This document shows, in pieces, positions 6,821-13,738 of a stretch of DNA of 13,738 nt. The notes under the pieces were generated by a model that had not been told where the DNA came from, searched no databases, and saw nothing but the letters and a program-made list of their open reading frames with translations. The stretch is from CALMFT01 sp041674565. GTDB lineage: Bacteria > Patescibacteriota > Gracilibacteria > Absconditabacterales > Absconditicoccaceae. The DNA lies in the NCBI GenBank assembly GCA_041674565.1, contig JBAYVQ010000014.1:1-13738 (forward strand), written 5' to 3'. Positions within the stretch are counted from its first letter, which is position 1, and the number at the start of each line of letters is the position of its first letter. A program made the position numbers and the translations under genes.

Positions 6821-7381
6821 TTAATGTAGTTCAACAGGTTTGGGACTAGGCACCTTAGCAATAATAACGTCAAGCAATAACTCTACATTTTGTCCAGTCT
6901 TGCCGCTTACAGCGACAATATCCTGGTAGGGTATGCCCAATAAGTTTTCAATTTCTTTGCCAACCATCTCTGGTCTTGCAGCAGGTAAATCAATCTTGTT
7001 TAAAACAGGTATGATTTCCAATCAATATTCCATAGCCATGTAGAGCACGCTGAGGGTTTGCGCTTGTATGCCCTGGCTAGCATCAATCAGCAAGATCGCA
7101 CCTTCTACTGCTGCCAACGATCTACTCACTTCATACTGAAAATCTACGTGGCCAGGTGTGTCAATCAAGTTGAGTTGGTATCATTTTCGCTTCATCCTGA
7201 CTGGTGCGAGCTTGATGGTGATTCATCTTTCCTGCTCTAACTCCAATTTATCCAAAACCTGCCCATGGTCACTTTTTTTGATTGTGCCAGTAATCTCCAT
7301 CAACCTATCAGCCAGAGTAGACTTGCCATGGTCGATGTGAGCAATAATGCAAAAGTTTCTAATATGTTCCAAGTCTGTCAT
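6821..7381 (-). CDS. lepA: EF4/LepA GTPase domain only (186 aa, truncated)
   Basis: EF4/LepA is a ribosome-associated translational GTPase, normally about 600 residues (G domain, domain II, two EF-G-like domains, unique C-terminus). This gene, with three TGA-Gly codons, starts like a normal LepA (MTDLEHIRNFCIIAHIDHGKS). All G motifs are present: AHIDHGKS 14-21, ERGITIK with Thr55, DTPGH 74-78, NKID 128-131 and SGK 159-161. It then stops at TAA after VPSPKPVELH, where LepA would continue into domain II. The next gene starts 16 bp later and contains no LepA sequence, so the rest is deleted rather than frameshifted within view. The GTPase core looks intact and without internal damage. It may be a free-standing G domain or a young remnant; a full copy elsewhere is possible. 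Confidence 0.85.
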
Positions 7382-7414
7382 AATCTGATTATCAATATAT
7401 AATATAATCTGAAA

Positions 7415-9148
7415 TTATCCTATTTTAGCGTAGCACTCCTGCAATTTGGACTGCATAAAATCCATTAAGTTCTGTACATACTCTTTGGAAAAATCAAACT
7501 TCAATCCTCCAGCTTCAAATATCTTGGGCATAGGTTTAGTGTTACCCACCTTAAGTAGGTTGATATAATCCTCCACTCATTGATGAGGATTTTCTAGGTA
7601 GTTTTTTCGCATAGCGATAGCAGCCAAACCAGCAATAGCATACTCTATATAGTATAGCGGATATTCAAACACATGTATTTGGTTTTGCCAGCGGCACGCA
7701 AGAGCTTGTTCGTACTCACCTGCCCATGCATCATACGAGCCAATTCCAGAACAGTACGGGTAGATTTCACTCAATTCACTCCGCTTGTCTGCTCTTTGCT
7801 CATGAGTATGCTCTGGATTAGTATACAACCACTGCTGGAATAAATCCACTTTGGATATCCAAGGAAACACAAGAATATCATCTTCAAGTTTCTCCAATAT
7901 AGTAATATCGTAATCTTTGGGATTTTGGAAGAATGCAGCAAGTTTATCTAGGCTCAATAGTTCTTGGGCCATAGATGCTATCTCACACACTTCCGAGCCA
8001 GGGTGTCTGAGTGCTGAAGGTTTGATATCATAGGTATAGTAGTGATGCAAAGCATGTCATGACTCATGGAGCATAGTAAATACTCCATAGTCATCAGTTG
8101 ACGCATTCATGAAAATAAACGAACTATCGCCAGTACTCAGTGGATAATTATAACCTCAAGGCATTTTTCACTTTCTTGTACCCAAGTCCAACTGCTTTAA
8201 TGTATGAAGTCTTTGTACAAATCATCAAAAATCTGGATGAGTTTTATTGAGAGCAACAACAGTTTTAGTCACTAGATCATCTGGATCTTTATAGCACTCG
8301 TTAGTTGTCTTATCGTACACGCTAACAGCAAAATCATAGGGTTTGAGTGGATGTCCAAGCCTACCTTCCCTATGGTCAGCAATAGCTTTATTTAAAGGAG
8401 TAATAATCTGAGCAACAGCAGCATGAAATACATTCACATCATCCAGGGAATAGTCAAATCTCTGCAAAGCAAAGTGCTTGTACTCAGCATAGTTTTTAAA
8501 GCCACAGTTTTTTGCTATCTGATTCCTGATGACAATAAGTTTATCCAAAATAATATTTATTTGGTCTTTACTCTCCTGTCTTTTTGCCATCATCTTATCA
8601 AAAATTTCCTTCCTAACAACTCTATCTTCTTCTTTTAGCAATTGAGAAGCCTGTTTCATGGTTAGCTCCTTACCGTCATGTTGTATAGTCATCTTGGAAA
8701 CAATCTGCACATATTCGCGAGATAATTTGTCTGCTTCTTGTTCAAGAGGGATATTCTCCTCTCTAAAAAGCTCGATAGATCTGCGAATGCCCCTCAATAG
8801 CAGTGGATATGGCTGTGGTAATTGCTCTGCGCATGGGCTACTAGCAATCAGTTTGTTGACCTTATCGCCCATTCTTGTTCGCTGTGGTTGTATACCATCA
8901 ACAAACTCCTCGTAGTGTTTGATAGCAGATTCATCACTAGTATTACAAGATTGCTTGATATATCTTCGTGCATAATCCTCAGACAAATAGTCATCCAAAT
9001 CGCAACTGTTCGCAATCAAGGTTTGCAAATCTTCAACAGTAGTAACGGATAACGTTAAAATATTTTCGTAATATGGCTGTATATCATCCCACGTACGGAG
9101 TACAAAATCACTAGGTAGTATATTACTTTTCATAAGTACAATCTTCAT
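7415..9148 (-). CDS. pepF: M3-family oligoendopeptidase, PepF-like (577 aa)
   Basis: Zinc metallopeptidase that degrades short peptides in the cytoplasm. Reading six TGA codons as Gly joins two large pieces into one protein of normal family length. The active site is HESGH at residues 361-365; its Gly, conserved in the M3 family, is a TGA. Glu389 in VCEIASMAQE lies 24 residues after the second His, as expected for the third zinc ligand. Upstream, LDLGTRKGKMPGGYNYPLS and SSFIFMNAS match the substrate-side block of this group. No signal peptide is seen. Start ATG 9148 is used; ATG 9133 (MKSNILPSDF) is an alternative. The gene begins 11 bp after the GT2 stop and is followed after 33 bp by lepA, so it probably belongs to the same transcript. 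Confidence 0.92.
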
Positions 9149-9159
9149 AATTCAATAAA

Positions 9160-10158
9160 TTACACAACAGAGGGTGGATCATAACGTAATCCATCCACGA
9201 TACCTTTCCGTCGTGATTTTCTCAGCTTATCTTTTCTTGTGCCGTAAAGGTATATATAAAGCAGTGTTCGTAAGTTGCTCACCCAAAACCCAATCAAGTA
9301 AAATGATAGCAATTGTCGACCACGAGCATGCCTGAGAGCAAATCGGATCCTATGTCTTGTCTTGAGATACACATGTTCTGGCGTATCAATGTACGATCGC
9401 GCAAGCATATCTTTCTCGCTTTCTCGGTGTTGTACCGTGACCGTATCAGAGATAACGATGGCGACTCATGAGCGATAAGCCCTATAACTTCGCTCTAGAT
9501 CCTCATAGATAAAAACAAATTTTTCGTCATAAGGGTGGTTCACGAGAGTACCTTTGGCAGCAAACACGCAAATAGATCAAATGAGTTGCACATCTCCATA
9601 CGCAGGTTGAGACTGCACCCATCACACTGGTAACCGCTTCCAAGCCTTGCTCTTCCACTCTATACTATATTTTGGCACTGGTCGGCACAATAATCGATTA
9701 TACGATACAAATCACTGTGTCTGAACATGACCAGTATCATGAAAGGTGATGGTGGGATAAAAAATAAGTTCACGGACCTGCTTATCGTGATCATCGTACG
9801 ATACTTTTTTGGTATGATACTGTTCATATATTTTTTCTAGGCAATCTGCTTCATGCAGCACAATATCATCATCACACAACAACACGTAATCTCACTTTGC
9901 TTGAGCTACACCATAATTTCTCGCAGCGCTCACCCTATATCAATCTTGATTGAGTAGCGCGATATTCATACTTGTGGCGTGGCGATCTCATTTTGTAAAG
10001 TCATGTAACAATGTTTTGAGAGGTCTTTGTGGTACATCAAAATCAATAATAATCAGAATCTCCTCTGCTTGCAGAGTTTGCTCTTTGAGTGAGTTCAACA
10101 AATGTGTCAATTTTGTAAAGTCACCCGTACCTCTTGTGGGTATGACTACTGAGATCAT
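9160..10158 (-). CDS. Family 2 glycosyltransferase (332 aa)
   Basis: Seven TGA-Gly codons occur in the frame. The N-terminal GT-A fold is clear: ISVVIPTRG (2-10), EEILIIIDFD, SAARNYGVAQAKGDYVLLCDDDIVLHE with the metal- and sugar-nucleotide-binding DDD at 96-98, and later FVFIYEDLERSYRAYRSG, the usual acceptor-side ED...R pattern. The C-terminal ~80 residues (from about 250) are basic and contain a hydrophobic, membrane-associating stretch (FYLIGFWVSNLRTLLYIYLYG). Likely transfers a sugar from a nucleotide donor onto a surface polysaccharide or lipid carrier at the inner membrane face; donor and acceptor cannot be read. Its ATG lies inside the last codons of the upstream gene (13-bp overlap), indicating translational coupling. 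A polysaccharide pyruvyl transferase lies upstream in the same block. Confidence 0.88.
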
Positions 10159-10700
10159 CAAGATAATGCATCAATTGTTATATGACCAAGGGCGCTTTTA
10201 TCCTCTGGTTGCAAGCTCCGTAAACTAATAACTAACTTGAGAAATATAAGAAACTTCTTTTCATTAACTTTTCGACTTTCTTTATCGTGTGCGAATAATT
10301 TCTGGATATACTGCAAATAGGCATGAAATGATGTATCGACATGATAATCTATCGCGAACAACTCTTGCAAAGCGAGCTCATCAGCTTTTGCGGCATACAA
10401 TGGCGCCATACATGCACAAAAAGTGGTACTCAAAAAAATCGCCTCTCATAATTCAGTTTTTACATAAAAACAGTCTAAGGCATCTCGAAATTCATTGCTG
10501 TTAACCTGCACAATCAAGTGTTTCAAAAATTCGGCAAGCTTACTATTTGTAGCAACGGAACTTCAAATCATACCACGATACTTTCTCGACTCACCGAGCT
10601 GCTCATTGACGCGGATCAAATCTTCCTGAGAAACCTCACCAGATTCATTTCCAGTATTTTGTATCGACTCAAATCCAGCTGTTTCTAGTCCGTCTGCCAT
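10146..10700 (-). CDS. Hypothetical helical protein (184 aa) overlapping the GT2 start
   Basis: The frame runs from ATG 10700-10698 (MADGLETAGFE) to TAG 10148-10146 with four TGA-Gly codons, two of them consecutive just before the stop. A longer frame exists upstream from a TTG at 10766, but that codon lies in the U tract of the preceding terminator, ahead of the promoter, so it cannot be the start. The N-terminal ~45 residues are acidic and polar. Residues 55-184 are mostly amphipathic helix (KLAEFLKHLIVQVNS, LALQELFAIDYHVD, FLIFLKLVISLRSLQ). There is no signal peptide or known motif, and I do not recognise the family. Its stop overlaps the GT2 start by 13 bp, so the two are likely translated in a coupled way and may work together. 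Confidence 0.75.
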
Positions 10701-10730
10701 AGGTAAATAAGAATAAACGAAGTACAGAGA

Positions 10731-10758
10731 ATAGTAAAAAAATAGCAACCTAATACAA
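10731..10758 (-). promoter_or_regulatory. Putative promoter of the GT2-pepF-lepA-sanA-like operon
   Basis: On the minus strand TTGTAT (10758-10753), a 16-bp spacer and TACTAT (10736-10731) lie about 30 bp upstream of the ATG at 10700. It is directly downstream of an intrinsic terminator, as expected for the start of a new unit. Confidence 0.45.
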
Positions 10759-10763
10759 GGTAA

Positions 10764-10804
10764 CAAAAAACTTATCCCAACGTGCAGATGCAGATGGAAT
10801 AAGT
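10764..10804 (-). terminator. Intrinsic terminator after the exported-protein gene
   Basis: On the minus strand ACTTATTCC (10804-10796) pairs with GGGATAAGT (10778-10770) over 9 bp with one G-U. The loop is 17 nt and a U tract (10769-10765) follows. It starts 16 bp after the TAG of the exported-protein gene. Confidence 0.75.
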
Positions 10805-10820
10805 CTGAAGTAATAGAGTA

Positions 10821-11819
10821 CTAGTAGATATTGTTTGCAACTTTATAGTCACTAATCACCATATAGTAATCTCTCTTTTCGGTACCCGGACCATTATCCA
10901 ACTGTTTGTCGGTTTTGACCCTAATACCACTGGTGAGGTAAATAGATGGCTGACCTCCATACATAGGATATTTGTAGCTGATTACCCAAACATTCTCATA
11001 ACTCAAGGCCTTTACATCTACTTTAACCTGTGACTGATCAGCATCTTGCACGTAAGGAGGATAATATGGATTATTACCACCTTTTTTGATAAATGCGATA
11101 AGGTCATCAAAGCCCAATTTGTAGCTATCTGCTCTCAATAAAGTGAAAGGCAATACTGATGCGTTTACGCTATTTACACCTTTGTTGGTGACATCCATGG
11201 TCAATCCAACTGGATCTCCATACGTCTGATATACCACTTTGCCAGAAATCTTGATAGGAAATACTACACTCATAGAGTATGCTTTACCTTCTCTAGCAAT
11301 TCATTGTGCATCGTAATTGTTTCTATAGGTAACCATAGGCTCTCCTACCATATCTCTAAAGTAGCTAAGAGCTTCGCTCTTCGTCAGTAACTCCTTTGCC
11401 ATAGTGATAGCTTGCGTATCAGTCACTACGTCAGTAGCCTGAGCATATACAGTTCTACCAGCCCAAAAAGAGCAGTTATTGAAATCGTAATTGAAAGTAA
11501 AATCACCTTCTTGAACACCCACAGATACCACTTTGCTGTTTGTTATACCCAAGCTATTCAAAATCACCTTACCGTCACATTTAACTTTGGTAATTTTTGA
11601 TTTTTTATTTTTGAAGTAGCTCGTAAGATCAAGAGCCTCTGTGTTGTAGGTGATATTGCCTCCATTTGGATATTCGGGATCAATCCATATTGGCTTTCCT
11701 CCGCCACCTCCCATACCGCCACTGACAGTATCGTTATTGATAGGAGTAGTAATGGTTGTTGCAAAAGCGCTGCCCGTAAGCAACACAAGAGCCATCAAAG
11801 ATGATAGTAGTTTTTTCAT
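10821..11819 (-). CDS. Exported hypothetical protein (332 aa)
   Basis: A typical Sec signal peptide opens the protein: MKK, a hydrophobic core LLSSLMALVLLTG, then SAFA with probable cleavage after Ala20. No lipobox Cys is present, so it is secreted or periplasmic rather than a lipoprotein. The mature start is Thr-rich, then Gly-rich (VSGGMGGGGGKP), followed by a beta-rich region with two cysteines (VKCDG and NNCSF) that could form a disulfide. The C-terminal half (SVVFPIKISGKVVYQTYGD... YYMVISDY) also reads as beta strands. A single TGA (in NYDAQGIAREG) joins the two halves. I do not recognise the family. It has its own promoter-like sequence and terminator, so it is probably monocistronic. 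Only one of about 31 glycines is TGA, well below its neighbours. Confidence 0.85.
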
Positions 11820-11851
11820 TGCTTTACAATATAAACATATATAAATAATCT

Positions 11852-11881
11852 GATATAATTCAGCTAGTGTAATACACGCAA
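11852..11881 (-). promoter_or_regulatory. Weak promoter candidate for the exported-protein gene
   Basis: On the minus strand TTGCGT (11881-11876), an 18-bp spacer and TATATC (11857-11852) lie 32 bp upstream of the ATG. The surrounding DNA is very AT-rich, so other -10 choices are possible. Confidence 0.3.
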
Positions 11882-11915
11882 ACAGATAATGTGTGACACT
11901 ATATGGAGTACACTG

Positions 11916-12941
11916 CTATCATAAGACTCAACACGCCTCCAAAATCAATCTATTTTTTGTGATCTTTTTTTGGTAAGGATAGGCTTGTACATCTTTGCCC
12001 CAAAACGCGGACATAAGGAATACGTGTAGTCTAGAGCAAAATATCTTCTCTGCACCCTGAAATACATCCACAAATAGCTCTCGATCCCTCCAATCCAACA
12101 ACATGATATATGCAAAATCTGCATGCAGAGCATCATAGCACAACATATCATCTTGTTGTGAATTGGAAGTAAAAAAAGCAGGTAAAAAGTAAATATCGTA
12201 GTCACGAACATGGTATTCGTGGATAATAGATCTCAGTTCCACCGTCCGTTTATCCGATAAAGGGTTAGTGTTGACAATAATATACTTTTTGGTCGATTGC
12301 TGTTTGCGATCCTCATGGGGGACAAAATAGCTTGTATCAATAAACCACTGTGCGTCTCAGCCAAACTGCTGAGCGACGCGTACGCTTTCCTCATCTCTCA
12401 AAAAACACTGCTTGCTGGATCTCACAATCCTCCTCAGTATCATCTTGTTGTACCACGTTTTTGGAGACTGCATTCATCACATCACGTATAAGTCGGTCTT
12501 GGCAAATATACTACGCATTCGGTAAGGCAACAAAGACCAATATCGATACAAATAACTTCCTGGTGTTTCTTCGGTAAACAACTCTCCTCAGCCTATTACA
12601 AATGTATCACAAGCAAGGTAACGAAAAAAATCCTTCAATTTTCTTGTTACGAAACGCAGACCAGACCTTATCCCATGTGGTATTTCTTGGATATATGATA
12701 CAGACTGCAACTGATGTTTGGTAAAGAAATATTGATGAAAACTGCTTAGGAATTGTAGATCTCCTCAGCTTATATATAATTTTTGTATAGCAATCTCATC
12801 GCGCTTACCACCTAGAAGTAACTTTATCAAACCGATCAAAATGAGCTCATCGCCAAAGTTGTGATGTCATCGATTGCCTATAGAGCAAAGTGACTTCCCC
12901 TTGATAGGCAAATAATCAGAAATATGCAACGTGCTATCCAT
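11916..12941 (-). CDS. Polysaccharide pyruvyl transferase family protein (341 aa)
   Basis: Eight TGA-Gly codons hide this gene almost entirely under the standard code. The N-terminal signature IGNRGHHNFGDELILIGLI (21-39) matches the GN.G..N.GDE motif of the family, and its glycine after Arg is a TGA. FVIGGGELF (114-122) is the internal Gly-rich motif, CFLRDEESVRVAQQFG (179-194) is the conserved R-D-x-x-S block, and CSRLHVFLMSAFWGKDV (302-318) is the RLH segment with Arg304 and His306. Family members (CsaB, WcaK, AmsJ types) transfer pyruvate from PEP to sugars of cell-wall or capsular polymers; the acceptor here cannot be told. A surface role fits the GT2 and exported-protein genes that follow. 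The start is the ATG at 12941, and it is divergent from the RND gene. Confidence 0.85.
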
Positions 12942-12950
12942 TATGACCAC

Positions 12951-12965
12951 ATTTCAAATTGAAAT
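12951..12965. promoter_or_regulatory. Perfect palindrome overlapping the RND -35 box
   Basis: ATTTCAA, a central A, then TTGAAAT: a perfect 7-1-7 inverted repeat in the 75-bp divergent region. It overlaps the -35 box of the RND promoter and lies 10 bp upstream of the pyruvyl transferase ATG. It could be an operator for both genes; in such AT-rich DNA, chance is a real alternative. Confidence 0.35.
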
Positions 12966-12986
12966 AAAGAGCTACAACACTATATA
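12959..12986 (+). promoter_or_regulatory. Putative promoter of the RND transporter gene
   Basis: TTGAAA (12959-12964), a 16-bp spacer and TATATA (12981-12986) lie 30 bp upstream of the ATG at 13017. The 16-bp spacer matches the other promoters in the window. Confidence 0.5.
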
Positions 12987-13016
12987 TTTAACTTCTTATT
13001 ACAATATCCGTTACCT

Positions 13017-13738
13017 ATGAACGACAAACTACGCGCCTACCTCGCATCTCTTGAAAATAATTTTTTTGGACGGTGGATCAAAAACTTCAGAATATCTATT
13101 ATGCTCACCATCTTACTTATTGGATATGGTTTGTTTGCTGCATTTCAGATACCAAAAGAGTCGTCACCAGAGATTAAATTCTGAATCGTAAGTGTCAGCA
13201 CTTCCTATCCAGGAGCAAATCCTGTAGATATTGACCAGCTCATTACCACCAAACTTGAAGACAAAGTAGAAAATATACAAGGTATCGATAGTATTGATTC
13301 GAATTCCTCTGTAGGATTTTCCAATATCACGATTACCCTAAAAAACGATATAGATGTAAAAGATTTCATCAATGATGTCAAAAACGAAATTAGCAAAGTA
13401 TCACTACCTACAGATGCAAAAGATCCAGTGGTAAGCGAGATTAGCACCATGAATGAATTGTTGTTTGAAATGATGATATATGGCGATAGCAAGTCATTTT
13501 CAGTGAATCACATCAGGACACTTGCCTATCAGTTGGCGGATGAGCTAAGAGGTAAAGGACCGATAGTCGATGCTAAGGTATGATCTATAGGAGGTGGATG
13601 ATCTTCGGTAGATGATCAGTACAATATCGAGGTCCTGGTAGATGAAAAAAAAATACAACAGCTTTGACTCACTCTGGGTCAGGTCACGCAAGCTATAAGA
13701 AGTTTCAATAATAATGTCCCACTAGGTAACTACGTACT
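13017..13738 (+). CDS. RND-family efflux transporter, N-terminal part (partial, 240 aa seen)
   Basis: The gene runs off the right edge; RND pumps are about 1000 residues, so roughly a quarter is visible. Residues ~20-45 hold the first membrane helix (RISIMLTILLIGYGLFAAFQIP), followed by the family signature PKESSPEIKFGIVSVSTSYPGANPVDIDQLITTKLEDKV. Next come GIDSIDSNSSVGFSNITITLKNDID and the first porter subdomain, ending near NNNVPLGNY, the usual G-N-x-P-x-G region. Four TGA-Gly codons are read. RND proteins use the proton gradient to export drugs, metals or lipids, or to aid protein export. The substrate class cannot be set from this part. Divergent from the pyruvyl transferase gene with a 75-bp shared control region. 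The start is the first ATG after the promoter. Confidence 0.9.

Noticed and set aside
8057..8059. In-frame TGA as selenocysteine or a programmed readthrough
   Set aside because: TGA is spread over nearly all genes, often several per gene, and sits at conserved glycines rather than at catalytic Cys positions. No SECIS-like element was sought or needed to explain this.
10701..10766. N-terminal hydrophobic extension of the 184-residue protein from TTG 10766
   Set aside because: The start would lie in the U tract of the upstream terminator and ahead of the likely promoter, so the apparent membrane segment is an artefact of AT-rich intergenic DNA.
13205..13492. 95-residue minus-strand ORF with hydrophobic segments
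   Set aside because: It is antisense to the conserved porter domain of the RND gene and is not supported by any motif.

Overview
The window comes from a bacterium that reads UGA as glycine (genetic code 25), which points to the Candidate Phyla Radiation lineages Absconditabacteria (SR1) or Gracilibacteria (BD1-5). The evidence is direct. Under the standard code the genes break into pieces at in-frame TGA. Reading TGA as Gly restores full-length proteins in one frame, and many of the TGAs fall exactly where the family has an invariant glycine: the ClpC Walker A loop and pore loop, the HExGH zinc site of an M3 peptidase, and the helix-hairpin-helix of endonuclease III. I count about 60 such codons. 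Every gene that ends inside the window stops at TAA or TAG. The coordinates given here are for code-25 reading frames and differ from what a standard-code ORF caller would report.

Layout. 1-113 (minus): start of an unrecognised gene with its own promoter. 183-985 (minus): a tRNA transcription unit in the order promoter, tRNA-Pro(UGG), a degenerate tRNA-like sequence, tRNA-Phe(GAA), a 77-residue ORF, tRNA-Ile(GAU) and an intrinsic terminator. 1022-3872 (plus): clpC behind a strong promoter and a CIRCE-like operator. 3901-4360 (plus): a winged-helix regulator with a lysine-rich tail, ending at a bidirectional terminator shared with a DUF59/SufT-type gene on the minus strand (4415-4822). 4895-6110 (plus): nth and a hypothetical gene. 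6118-12941 (minus): a long co-directional block read right to left as polysaccharide pyruvyl transferase, exported protein, terminator, promoter, 184-residue hypothetical, GT2 glycosyltransferase, M3 oligopeptidase, an EF4/LepA G domain that stops after 186 residues, and a SanA/YdcF-type membrane protein. 13017-end (plus): N-terminal third or quarter of an RND transporter.

How the parts fit together. Two themes are visible. The first is protein quality and information maintenance: ClpC under heat-shock-type control, Nth, the LepA fragment, SufT-like Fe-S assembly (Nth itself needs a 4Fe-4S cluster) and peptide turnover. The second is the cell surface: pyruvyl transferase, glycosyltransferase, SanA-like protein, exported protein and RND pump. 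No Shine-Dalgarno sequence is visible before the start codons I checked, and most recognisable promoters have 16-bp spacers. The most unusual objects are the truncated lepA, the degenerate tRNA with a tandem duplication in its anticodon arm, the H1-like tail on the DNA-binding protein, and the CIRCE-like operator. I see no CRISPR array, insertion sequence, phage gene or rRNA.
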